Shown here: one piece after another, positions 15,970-24,067 of the stretch
Layout of the letters: each line of letters begins with the position of its first letter
How positions within the stretch are numbered: the stretch's first letter is position 1
Assembly (NCBI RefSeq): GCF_002797575.1
Contig: NZ_PGTX01000004.1
Span: forward strand, 1-64,000
Direction of reading: 5' to 3'
DNA: 64,000 nt
Source: Polynucleobacter brandtiae
GTDB lineage: Bacteria > Pseudomonadota > Gammaproteobacteria > Burkholderiales > Burkholderiaceae
Position numbers and translations under genes: made by a program
Notes under the pieces: generated by a model
Seen by the model: only the letters and a program-made list of their open reading frames with translations
Told to the model about the DNA's origin: nothing
Databases searched by the model: none

Positions 15970-18900
15970 TTAAAGGTGGGCTGCTAGTATTTTGGCAATA
16001 TGTACAGCATCCCTTTGCGCCCCATCAGCAATCTGATGACGACAACTTGTTCCATCAGCCACCACCCAACTATCAGGCGCTTTGCGAATAGCAGGTAAGA
16101 GACTCAGTTCTGCCATTTGCTTAGATACTTCGATATGCTCTGCCTCATAACCAAAACTGCCGGCCATACCACAGCAAGAAGATTCAATCAGTTTGGGATC
16201 GGCATTGGGAATTAATCTCAGTAGTTCTAGAGCCGGAGTCAGGGCTGCAAATGCTTTTTGATGACAGTGCCCATGGAGTAAAACAGGGCGCGTTGCCGAC
16301 TTTAAAGTCAATTTAAGTTGGCCTGCTGTTGCTTTACGCGCTAAAAATTCTTCTAAAAGCTGCGCTTGTTTACTAACAGTAATAGCGCTATCACCAAATC
16401 CCATGACTAGGGCTTCATCCTTCAAGGTAAATAAGCAAGAGGGCTCTAGACCAATAATCGGAATGCCTTTTTCAGCAAAAGGGGCCAAGTGATTCACTAG
16501 TTCGCCTAATGCCTCTTTTGCTTTATCAATCATGCCAGTAGCTAAGTAGGTGCGACCACAGCAAAATTCCTTAGAGCAAGTACTGGTACTGGTGCTGGTA
16601 CTTGTTTTTGAACGCTGCTCTAGAGTTTTTTGTGGAATGTGGACTCGATAGCCTGCTGCCTTGAGGACCGTTAATGCTGCTTGCAAATTATCATCTTCAA
16701 AGTAGGCATTAAAGGTGTCTGCCAATAAGACCACGCCTTGATTACCATTGCCATCCTCTCGAGCCAACTCTTCCGGCGTGAAATGGTAAGTGGAATTGAT
16801 TTTTTGATTGCTCCAAAAAGTTTTTGCTTTCCAGATAGGCAAACTTCTTTGGGCAGAAATACCCATCAGTCGCTCTTGAAGCTTAGCAATGATTGAAATT
16901 CGGTTGCGCAGATTGAGTAGCGTAGCCAACCCTGGCACGGCGCTAATCATGGAAGCATATTGAGGTAAATATGCAACGGCTAGGTCACGCAAAGAATGAC
17001 CAGCCCGTTTTTTGTAGGCAGACAAGAACTCAATTTTCATCTTTGCCATATCAACACCCGTTGGACATTCACGGCGACAGGCTTTACAGCTAACGCATAG
17101 ATCCATGACTTCTTTAATGGCATCGCTGCCTATTGGGGATGCAGAGGCATCTTTCGATGGGTCTAATTGATCAGATAGGGCAAGCCTTAGGGTATTAGCG
17201 CGGCCTCGAGTCAGGTGCTTTTCATCTCTGGTTACACGATAGCTAGGGCACATGACTTCTGCGTCAAACTTACGACAATGACCATTGTTGTTACACATCT
17301 CCACCGCTTTGGCTAGGCCCATGGCCGGATCACCGCCGGTCCCAGGCGCAGTCGTTGCCTCTGTTACGGGATCATTTTGAACATTCCAAGCAGACCAATC
17401 GAGTGCGGGCTGTAAAGGAATGACTCTATAACTTGGTGGATAGCGGAAATAGCGGGCGTCATCCATCTTGGGTGGATCCACAATCTTTCCAGGGTTAAAT
17501 AATCCCTTGGGATCAAATGCCTGCTTGATTTCTGAAAGGGCTTCGGTGATCTTGGGGCCAAATTGCCAAGAAATCCATTCCCCACGACACAGACCATCTC
17601 CATGTTCACCGCTATACGCGCCCTTATATTTACGAACCAATGCAGAAGCTTCTTGGGCAACAGCGCGCATCTTTTGGGCGCCATCGCGACGCATATCCAA
17701 AATGGGGCGGACATGCAATGTGCCCACTGAGGCATGTGCATACCAAGTGCCTCTCGACCCATATTTTGAAAACACCTCTGTAAGTGCTTGGGTGTACTCA
17801 GCAAGGCTTTCTAGTGGTACAGCACAGTCTTCAATAAAGCTTACTGGCTTGCCGTCACCTTTGAGGCTCATCATGATGTTGAGGCCAGCTTTGCGAACTT
17901 CCCATAAATTCTTTTGCATGCTTACATCGGACATCAGTACCACCGAATCCGGAATGCCTAAATCGCCCATGAGCGTTTCTAAGGACCGGAGTTTATCTAA
18001 TAACGGTGCATGTGACTCACCCGAAAACTCGACCAATAAAATGGCTTCAGGTGTTTGACTGTTCGCATCAATCAATGCTGTTTCAATTGTCTTTTTAAAA
18101 CTTGGGTTGTGACGTGCCAGATCAATCATGGTTCGATCCACCAGCTCTACTGCCGTCGGTCCCAGCTTGACAATATGCTGCGCACCGTCCATTGCTTTAA
18201 AGAAGCTCGCGAAGTTCACAACGCCTAATACTTTATGTTGCGGCAGTGGTGCTAATTTCAACTCAAGTGATTTAAAGTAGGCTAAGGTACCTTCACTGCC
18301 CACTAATAAATGGGCCAGATTGACACTGCCATCACCCGTGTAAGGAAGCTCGCTCTGTGGATGAAAGATATCAAGGTTATAGCCAGCAACCCGTCGCAAT
18401 ACTTTCGGAAAGCGAGCCTCTATTTCTGGTTGAAGTTGATTAGCAAGCTGTTGAACAAAGTGCCCTAATTTTTTAGCTTCACCCGTACTTTGACCATAAT
18501 TTCCGAAATTAGCTACCTGTCCGTTAGAGAGCCATGCATCGATGCCCAGCACGTTGTGCACCATATTGCCGTAGGCAATCGAGCGACTGCCACAGGAGTT
18601 ATTGCCTGCCATGCCACCAATTGTGGCTTGTCCACCCGTAGAAACATCTACGGGGTACCAGAGGCCATGCGGTTTTAAAGCTGCATTTAGATGGTCCAGC
18701 ACGATGCCTGGCTCAACAGTAGCAGTGGCCTTCACTGGGTCAGTGTGTATTAACTTACGGAAGTATTTACTGTTATCAACGACTAGGGCAGTGCCCGTAG
18801 TTTGACCACATTGGCTTGTACCTCCACCTCGAGGCAGAACGGGCACACCAAGCTCAGCTGATATTTGGATGGCGCTGGCAATGTCTTCTGCAGTCTTGGG

Positions 18901-19065
18901 AACAAAGACGGCCACTGGCACTGCTTGGTAGATAGAGGCGTCAGTCGCATAGCGCCCACGACTGGCTATATCCGTCATGACTTCACCCGACGTTTCTTTG
19001 TTAAGGCGCTTTGCTAGCTGCGATTGATCAACCAGTAATGATTTGATATCAAGGGGCTTATTCAT
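15970..19065 (-). CDS. FAD-linked 2-hydroxyacid dehydrogenase, GlcD-GlcF fusion (YdiJ-like)
   Basis: A 1031-residue two-part oxidoreductase. The first half is a FAD_binding_4 plus FAD-oxidase C-terminal module, with VLPRGGGTSQCGQ near residue 77. The second half has a ferredoxin motif (CVSCKACRRECPTGVD) and two CCG domains (motifs CCG, HGHCHQKA, SSCCGMAGSFGYE). This is the layout of a fused glycolate/D-2-hydroxyacid dehydrogenase. Neighbouring serine-glyoxylate aminotransferase and GlcG-like genes make glycolate the favoured substrate; D-lactate or D-2-hydroxyglutarate remain possible. A Thr-Ser repeat marks a linker before the first CCG. Its start overlaps the GntR stop (ATGA). Confidence 0.87.
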   Translation of the reverse strand: MNKPLDIKSLLVDQSQLAKRLNKETSGEVMTDIASRGRYATDASIYQAVPVAVFVPKTAEDIASAIQISAELGVPVLPRGGGTSQCGQTTGTALVVDNSKYFRKLIHTDPVKATATVEPGIVLDHLNAALKPHGLWYPVDVSTGGQATIGGMAGNNSCGSRSIAYGNMVHNVLGIDAWLSNGQVANFGNYGQSTGEAKKLGHFVQQLANQLQPEIEARFPKVLRRVAGYNLDIFHPQSELPYTGDGSVNLAHLLVGSEGTLAYFKSLELKLAPLPQHKVLGVVNFASFFKAMDGAQHIVKLGPTAVELVDRTMIDLARHNPSFKKTIETALIDANSQTPEAILLVEFSGESHAPLLDKLRSLETLMGDLGIPDSVVLMSDVSMQKNLWEVRKAGLNIMMSLKGDGKPVSFIEDCAVPLESLAEYTQALTEVFSKYGSRGTWYAHASVGTLHVRPILDMRRDGAQKMRAVAQEASALVRKYKGAYSGEHGDGLCRGEWISWQFGPKITEALSEIKQAFDPKGLFNPGKIVDPPKMDDARYFRYPPSYRVIPLQPALDWSAWNVQNDPVTEATTAPGTGGDPAMGLAKAVEMCNNNGHCRKFDAEVMCPSYRVTRDEKHLTRGRANTLRLALSDQLDPSKDASASPIGSDAIKEVMDLCVSCKACRRECPTGVDMAKMKIEFLSAYKKRAGHSLRDLAVAYLPQYASMISAVPGLATLLNLRNRISIIAKLQERLMGISAQRSLPIWKAKTFWSNQKINSTYHFTPEELAREDGNGNQGVVLLADTFNAYFEDDNLQAALTVLKAAGYRVHIPQKTLEQRSKTSTSTSTSTCSKEFCCGRTYLATGMIDKAKEALGELVNHLAPFAEKGIPIIGLEPSCLFTLKDEALVMGFGDSAITVSKQAQLLEEFLARKATAGQLKLTLKSATRPVLLHGHCHQKAFAALTPALELLRLIPNADPKLIESSCCGMAGSFGYEAEHIEVSKQMAELSLLPAIRKAPDSWVVADGTSCRHQIADGAQRDAVHIAKILAAHL

Positions 19066-19745
19066 GCGGGTAGTTTTTCTGTAGTTTCAGAGTCGATGAG
19101 TTGGATGACGACATCCCGTTTATTCATGACATGTTGCATCATGACTTTGCGCATGCGGCTACTATCATGTGCTTTTAATGCATTGAGCATTTCTTGATGC
19201 TCTTCAACCGCCTTTTCCCATTTCACGCCGTCTTGGTTGGAGCGAAAGCGTAATGCTTCGATGCGGGCATTTACTTGGGTAAATAGCTGGCTTAATACAG
19301 GATTGTTCGCGGCGTAATTAATGGCATTGTGGATCTGTAAATTCAAGCGGTAGTAGCTCGACAGATCTCGGCGTGCATAAGAGGCCATCATTTCGTATTG
19401 CAGAGCCTCTAGTTCGGTCAGGGCTTTACTGCTAATGTTTTGCGCCGCCAATTCTCCCGAATAGCCCTCTAAATTGGCAATGACATCAAAGGTATGAATA
19501 ATGTCATCCCTGGTGAGTTGGACGGCAATAGCCCCCCGATTGGTAATGAGCTCCACCAAACCATCAGCTGCTAAACGACGAATGGCCTCCCGAATAGGGG
19601 TACGTGACACATGGAGTTGCTCTGCCAACTCGCGCTCATTGAGTTTGCTGCCAGGAGTAATGACGCCTTCGACCAACAAGGCTTTCAATTTCTGAAAGGT
19701 GACCTCGGGTAAATTTTGGGTGCTAGGTGGAGTGATAACCATCAT
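19062..19745 (-). CDS. GntR-family (FadR/FCD) transcriptional regulator
   Basis: Regulator with an N-terminal winged helix (ELAEQLHVSRTPIREAIRRL, about residues 38-57) and a C-terminal FCD ligand domain that usually binds an organic acid through a metal. The ATG at 19745 is preferred because AAAGAGA lies at good spacing upstream; the longest frame, from 19790, would put an operator inside the gene. It is co-transcribed with the dehydrogenase and divergent from the aminotransferase. Twin TGTATACA sites between them are its likely operators, and glycolate or glyoxylate its likely effector (inference). Confidence 0.9.
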   Translation of the reverse strand: MMVITPPSTQNLPEVTFQKLKALLVEGVITPGSKLNERELAEQLHVSRTPIREAIRRLAADGLVELITNRGAIAVQLTRDDIIHTFDVIANLEGYSGELAAQNISSKALTELEALQYEMMASYARRDLSSYYRLNLQIHNAINYAANNPVLSQLFTQVNARIEALRFRSNQDGVKWEKAVEEHQEMLNALKAHDSSRMRKVMMQHVMNKRDVVIQLIDSETTEKLPA

Positions 19746-19762
19746 ATTCAACATCTCTTTTT

Positions 19763-19770
19763 TGTATACA
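19763..19770. promoter_or_regulatory. GntR-type operator 1 (core TGTATACA)
   Basis: TTGTATACAC surrounds the palindromic core TGTATACA. It fits the FadR-subfamily pattern yGTM-N0-1-KACr. It lies just before the regulator's start codon, where binding would repress the gntR-dehydrogenase operon. Confidence 0.65.
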
Positions 19771-19830
19771 CAATTACTATAACTGAGCATTCATTCAAAT
19801 TTTAGCTAAATTTGATCAAAAAATGAGAAT

Positions 19831-19846
19831 ATTTTGTATACAAAAT
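19831..19846. promoter_or_regulatory. GntR-type operator 2 (16-bp palindrome ATTTTGTATACAAAAT)
   Basis: A perfect 16-bp palindrome with the same core as operator 1, 72 bp away (about seven helical turns). It lies 68 bp before the aminotransferase start. Two like sites on nearly the same DNA face suggest cooperative binding or looping. Confidence 0.7.
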
Positions 19847-19913
19847 TGTAAATTCAGAAAAATTGTCATACACTGACTATTAAGATTAACTATAAAAACA
19901 AGCGAGACTCCCC

Positions 19914-21098
19914 ATGCTAAAACTTGATAATCACCTCTCTGGACGCCATTTTCTTCATATTCCCGGTCCAAGCCCTGTGCCTTCGCGCGTATTGCGCTCC
20001 ATTAGCTATCAAACCATTGACCACCGTGGGCCTGAGTTTGGGGTGTTTGGTCTGCAGGTACTTGAGGGTATCAAGAAGATTTTTCAGACTAAGCAGCCAG
20101 TCATCATTTACTCAGCATCTGGAACAGGCTCATGGGAAGGCGCCTTAGTAAACGTTCTGAATCCGGGTGATCATGTTCTTTTTTATGAAACAGGTCAGTT
20201 TGCTAACTTATGGCGCACACTTGCGGTACGTCTTGGTTTAAGTGTTGAGGTTGTAGGTAAGCCTGATCAAGATACTTGGCGCTGGGGTGTGGATGCAGAT
20301 GTCATTGAGGCGCGGTTACGTAAAGATACGCAGCACCAAATTAAAGCAGTTTGTGTTGTGCATAACGAAACATCCACTGGAGTCACTTCCAACATAGCGG
20401 CAGTGCGCAAAGCAATTGATGCGGCTAAGCATCCCGCTTTATTGATTGTGGATAGCGTATCTGGCTTAGGTTCGGCGGAGTATCGCCATGACGACTGGGG
20501 TGTGGACGTGACAGTATCTGGCTCTCAAAAGGGCTTGATGTTGCCACCGGGTATCGGTTTTAATGCCTTGTCACCACGTGCGATTGAGGTTAGTAAAGTA
20601 AATAAAACGCCTAAATCCTATTGGGCTTGGGATGAAATTTTAGAGTCCAATAAAACGGGCTACTGGCCTACAACGCCGAGTACCAACTTAATGTACGGCT
20701 TGCATGAAGCGATGGACATGATGATGACCGAGGGCTTAGAGGCCATCTTTGCTCGTCACCAACGTTTAGCAGCTGCGTGTCGACATGCTGTCGATGCTTG
20801 GGGCTTAGAGAATCAGAGCTTAGATCAAGATTGTTATTCACCAGTACTGACTTGCATCGCTGTACCCGAGGGAATGGATGCCGATCTCTTACGTAAGCAT
20901 GCCTTGGAAAAGTTCAATTTATCTCTGGGAACGGGCTTGGGTAAGATCAAAGGGAAAGCTTTCCGTATTGGCCATTTAGGCGATTGCAACGAGCTGAGCT
21001 TAATGGCAGCCTTAAGTGGCGTAGAGATGAGTTTGGGCGCAATGGGCTATAAACCCAAGGCCAGTGGTGTTGTAGCTGCTCAAGAGTTCCTAAAATAG
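19914..21098 (+). CDS. Serine-glyoxylate aminotransferase
   Basis: PLP-dependent class V aminotransferase that converts serine plus glyoxylate to hydroxypyruvate plus glycine. The 394 residues include HIPGPSPVP and the TIDHRGPEF motif near the N-terminus, the SASGTGSWE cofactor segment, DSVSGLGSAE, and the Schiff-base lysine K206 in SGSQKGLMLPPG. It is divergent from the GntR-dehydrogenase operon, so glyoxylate made by the dehydrogenase could be used here. Alanine-glyoxylate aminotransferase is the close alternative. Confidence 0.9.
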   Translation: MLKLDNHLSGRHFLHIPGPSPVPSRVLRSISYQTIDHRGPEFGVFGLQVLEGIKKIFQTKQPVIIYSASGTGSWEGALVNVLNPGDHVLFYETGQFANLWRTLAVRLGLSVEVVGKPDQDTWRWGVDADVIEARLRKDTQHQIKAVCVVHNETSTGVTSNIAAVRKAIDAAKHPALLIVDSVSGLGSAEYRHDDWGVDVTVSGSQKGLMLPPGIGFNALSPRAIEVSKVNKTPKSYWAWDEILESNKTGYWPTTPSTNLMYGLHEAMDMMMTEGLEAIFARHQRLAAACRHAVDAWGLENQSLDQDCYSPVLTCIAVPEGMDADLLRKHALEKFNLSLGTGLGKIKGKAFRIGHLGDCNELSLMAALSGVEMSLGAMGYKPKASGVVAAQEFLK

Positions 21099-21168
21099 GG
21101 CCTAGTGAGCAGATTCCACCTATAATTCACTACATATATCAATAGCATTAGAGATCGAAAGAATAATC

Positions 21169-21576
21169 ATGTTGGCTACTAAACCTTACTTAACTCAAGC
21201 AGACGTCCAAAAGATTTTGGATGCAGCGGATAAACATGCTGCAGCCAATAACTGGGCAGTAACGATCGCCGTTTGTGATGATGGCGGCCATGTATTGGGT
21301 TTAATTCGTCGCGATGGTTGCGCGCCAGTTTCTTCTTATATTGCTCAAGAAAAAGCGCGCACCGCTGCAATGGGTAAACGCGAAAGCCGCGTTTACGAAG
21401 AGATTATTAATAACGGACGTATTTCCTTTTTATCTGCCCCACATATTTCGGGCATGTTAGAAGGTGGCGTCAATATCGATGTGAATGGTTTTACCATCGG
21501 CGCAGTCGGCGTTTCCGGCGTTAAATCGACTGAGGATGCCGAAACTGCAAAAGCCGGCATTGCAGCCATTCTGTAA
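21169..21576 (+). CDS. GlcG/HbpS-family protein
   Basis: A 135-residue soluble protein of the GlcG/HbpS (DUF336) family, with the pattern AVCDDGGHVLGLIRRDGCAP in the middle and a glycine-rich C-terminal half (GAVGVSG). The family's biochemical role is uncertain: members bind heme or are coded within glycolate oxidase operons. The gene lies 70 bp after the aminotransferase, which supports the glycolate reading of the locus. Confidence 0.88.
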   Translation: MLATKPYLTQADVQKILDAADKHAAANNWAVTIAVCDDGGHVLGLIRRDGCAPVSSYIAQEKARTAAMGKRESRVYEEIINNGRISFLSAPHISGMLEGGVNIDVNGFTIGAVGVSGVKSTEDAETAKAGIAAIL

Positions 21577-21582
21577 GTTACT

Positions 21583-23088
21583 TTGATAAATACTGTTCCT
21601 GAAATAAATACCCCAACGGAAGATGCGCAGTCCGCAACTCCCGAAGTAACAATTACTTTTGCTGACTTTGGCCTAGACCCGCAGATTCAAAAAGCGGTGT
21701 CTGAGCAGGGTTACACCATCCCGACTCCAATTCAAGCGCAAGCCATTCCTCACGTGCTGGCTGGGCGTGATCTGATGGGTGCAGCCCAGACGGGTACCGG
21801 TAAAACAGCCGCTTTTGTTTTGCCCATCATTCAGCAAATTTTGCGTCACGCCAGTAGTAGTTCCTCTCCTGCGCGCCACCCTATTCGCGCCTTAGTGCTC
21901 ACGCCTACGCGCGAGTTAGCAGTTCAGGTTGCAGAAAATGCTGCCAGCTATTCACGGCACACCCATCTTCGCTCCGCTGTTGTTTATGGTGGTGTGGATA
22001 TGAAAGAACAAGTCACTACGCTGCGTGGTGGTGTTGAGATTTTGATCGCTACACCAGGCCGCTTGCTTGATCATCTAGGGTCAAAGGTAGCCAATCTTTC
22101 GCAGGTAGAAATTTTAGTTTTAGATGAAGCAGATCGAATGCTAGATATGGGATTTTTACCCGATCTACAACGCATTATTGATCTCATTCCAGCGCAACGC
22201 CAAACCCTGTTGTTCTCAGCCACATTCTCTCCAGAGATTAAGAAGCTAGCGCAAAGTTATCTACGTACCCCGGTAACTGTTGAAGTGGCTCGTCAAAATG
22301 CGGCAGCGGATACGGTTAAGCAAGTAGTCCATATGGTGGCTAGCGCAGATAAGCAACAGGCGATTGTTAGGGTCCTAGAGGCCAGAACGCTGCAGGGTTT
22401 ATCGCGTCAATGCATCATTTTTACCAATAGTCGCTTAGGTTGCGCCCGCTTAGCACGATCTTTAGAGCGAGATGGCATTAAGGCCGGCGCGATTCATGGG
22501 GATAAGAGCCAGGGTGAACGTACTCTGACTTTAGATGCATTTAAATCCGGTGCCATTGAAGCCTTGGTAGCGACAGATGTTGCTGCACGTGGCTTGGATA
22601 TTCCATCGATGCCTTGCGTGATTAACCATGAGTTACCGTTTAATGCCGAAGACTTCATCCATCGTATTGGCCGCACAGGGCGCGCAGGTAGTAAGGGCGA
22701 CGCAATCGCTTTAGTGGATGCCAGTGAAAAACGCTTATTAGACGATATTGAAAAGCTCATGAAGCGTAAGCTTGATGTCGCAGCTTTACCGGGAAGTAAT
22801 ACTTCAGGTCATTCATCTTCAACAGAATCAAGATCAACTTCAACTTCAGCATCTAGATCTAGATCTAGATCGACAGGGTCATCATCTGGCGCTTCAACTT
22901 ATGCTTCCAAGTCGCCCAGTCAAGTAGTAGACCCCTTCTTTTATCAGCCCTATGAAGCTTCAGCACCGAAAGTGACTGTCGCAGATACTGCTGATGGTAT
23001 CAATGCTAAGCCTGCAGAAATCAAAGTAGGAATTACTCCTGCCAAGCCCTCCGTTGGGGCGTTACTTGGTGGTTTTAAGAAGAAGTAA
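21583..23088 (+). CDS. rhlE: DEAD-box RNA helicase, RhlE-like
   Basis: ATP-dependent RNA helicase of 501 residues with all core motifs: Q motif FADFGLDPQIQKAV, AQTGTGKT, PTRELA, GGVD, TPGRLLD, DEAD, SAT and HRIGRTGR. The C-terminal tail is a Ser/Arg/Thr-rich low-complexity region (about residues 405-445). No ATG precedes the Q motif, so the TTG at 21583 is taken as start; it lies 6 bp after the glcG-like stop. The 3' end overlaps convergent gluQ by 14 bp. Confidence 0.9.
   Translation: MINTVPEINTPTEDAQSATPEVTITFADFGLDPQIQKAVSEQGYTIPTPIQAQAIPHVLAGRDLMGAAQTGTGKTAAFVLPIIQQILRHASSSSSPARHPIRALVLTPTRELAVQVAENAASYSRHTHLRSAVVYGGVDMKEQVTTLRGGVEILIATPGRLLDHLGSKVANLSQVEILVLDEADRMLDMGFLPDLQRIIDLIPAQRQTLLFSATFSPEIKKLAQSYLRTPVTVEVARQNAAADTVKQVVHMVASADKQQAIVRVLEARTLQGLSRQCIIFTNSRLGCARLARSLERDGIKAGAIHGDKSQGERTLTLDAFKSGAIEALVATDVAARGLDIPSMPCVINHELPFNAEDFIHRIGRTGRAGSKGDAIALVDASEKRLLDDIEKLMKRKLDVAALPGSNTSGHSSSTESRSTSTSASRSRSRSTGSSSGASTYASKSPSQVVDPFFYQPYEASAPKVTVADTADGINAKPAEIKVGITPAKPSVGALLGGFKKK
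22852..22871. repeat. Hexamer tandem repeat (TCTAGA)3 plus partial copy inside rhlE
   Basis: Three tandem TCTAGA units and a partial fourth encode the Arg-Ser repeat in the RhlE tail. Copy-number change would keep the reading frame and only lengthen or shorten the linker. Confidence 0.8.
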
Positions 23089-24052
23089 GCTTGCCATGCC
23101 GGTTCCAGGCGCGAGTGGCTGCTAATAGCCACTCTGCAATGGATATATCTTTTTGATCGGGAAGATTTCTTAAGCCAAAGTGAGTTAAGTGGTTTGCTGC
23201 TTTGCGTAACTCAGTTAGCACCTGTTTTTTATCTTGTGTATCAATAGCCGTTGCTAAAGTTTGTTTGCTTAACTTCTCACCGTTGGCATCTAGTACTAAC
23301 GGCAAATGTAAGTATTGAGGTGTCTTAAAGCCCAATAAATTTTGTAGGTGTATCTGACGCCCTGTGTTGCTCAGCAAATCGTGACCGCGCACGACATGAC
23401 TGATGCTTTGTTGTGCATCATCAACAACAACAGCCAGTTGGTAGGTGAACAAGCCATCTCGTCGGCGTAATACAAAATCCCCTACTTCCGAACTTAAGCA
23501 TTGTGCTTGATTACCAAGGGCTACATCTTCAAATTCAATCAATAGATCTTGTGGCAGCGCTAATCTCCAAGCCGCATTAGACAGAGCATCACTCATGGGC
23601 CGATGCACCTTCTCACCTCGAGGTCTGCAGGTTCCGGGATAAATAACATCCTGGTTTCGGGGGGTAGTGACATCCCGAGCTTTCGGGGTCCTCAAGACGT
23701 TAGCGATCATCTGCCTAGAGCAGGTACAAGCGTAGATCAAATGGAGGTCATTTAAGCGCTCTAGAGCCGTTTGATAGCGCTCCAAGTGGCTAGACTGCCA
23801 AGTAGGCTCTTCGTCCCAGTAGAGGCCACAGGCAAGCAATTGGCGCTTGATTTCATCATCTGCCCCGAAAACGCAGCGGGGAGCATCAACATCCTCTATT
23901 CGGAGGAGCCATTTACCCTGATTTTTTCGGGCATCTAGCCAACTTCCTAGGGCGGCTACTAGCGATCCAGCATGCAACGGGCCGGTTGGGGAGGGAGCAA
24001 AGCGGCCCCGATAGCCGTTAAATAAGGGTGAGGGGTTTTGGGATCTGTTCAC
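23075..24052 (-). CDS. gluQ: Glutamyl-Q tRNA(Asp) synthetase
   Basis: Truncated glutamyl-tRNA synthetase paralog that attaches glutamate to queuosine in tRNA-Asp. The 325 residues include the HIGH-like segment FAPSPTGPLHAGSL, a zinc-binding cysteine set (CTCSRQ and YPGTCR) and the KLSKQ motif. It lacks the anticodon-binding domain, as expected for this family. Together with queG the window carries two queuosine-related genes. It runs head-to-head with dnaE, with 15 bp between start codons. Confidence 0.93.
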   Translation of the reverse strand: MNRSQNPSPLFNGYRGRFAPSPTGPLHAGSLVAALGSWLDARKNQGKWLLRIEDVDAPRCVFGADDEIKRQLLACGLYWDEEPTWQSSHLERYQTALERLNDLHLIYACTCSRQMIANVLRTPKARDVTTPRNQDVIYPGTCRPRGEKVHRPMSDALSNAAWRLALPQDLLIEFEDVALGNQAQCLSSEVGDFVLRRRDGLFTYQLAVVVDDAQQSISHVVRGHDLLSNTGRQIHLQNLLGFKTPQYLHLPLVLDANGEKLSKQTLATAIDTQDKKQVLTELRKAANHLTHFGLRNLPDQKDISIAEWLLAATRAWNRHGKLTSS

Positions 24053-24067
24053 AGCTAAAATGATCTC

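Noticed and set aside
17364-18058. Long frames opposite and within the GlcD-GlcF gene (146 and 196 codons)
   Set aside because: They lie in other frames of a clearly coding, conserved region and have no family features or ribosome sites.
19811-19820. TTTGATCAAA as an FNR or Crp site
   Set aside because: No spacer between half-sites, so it does not fit FNR; the nearby TGTATACA sites fit the local GntR regulator better.
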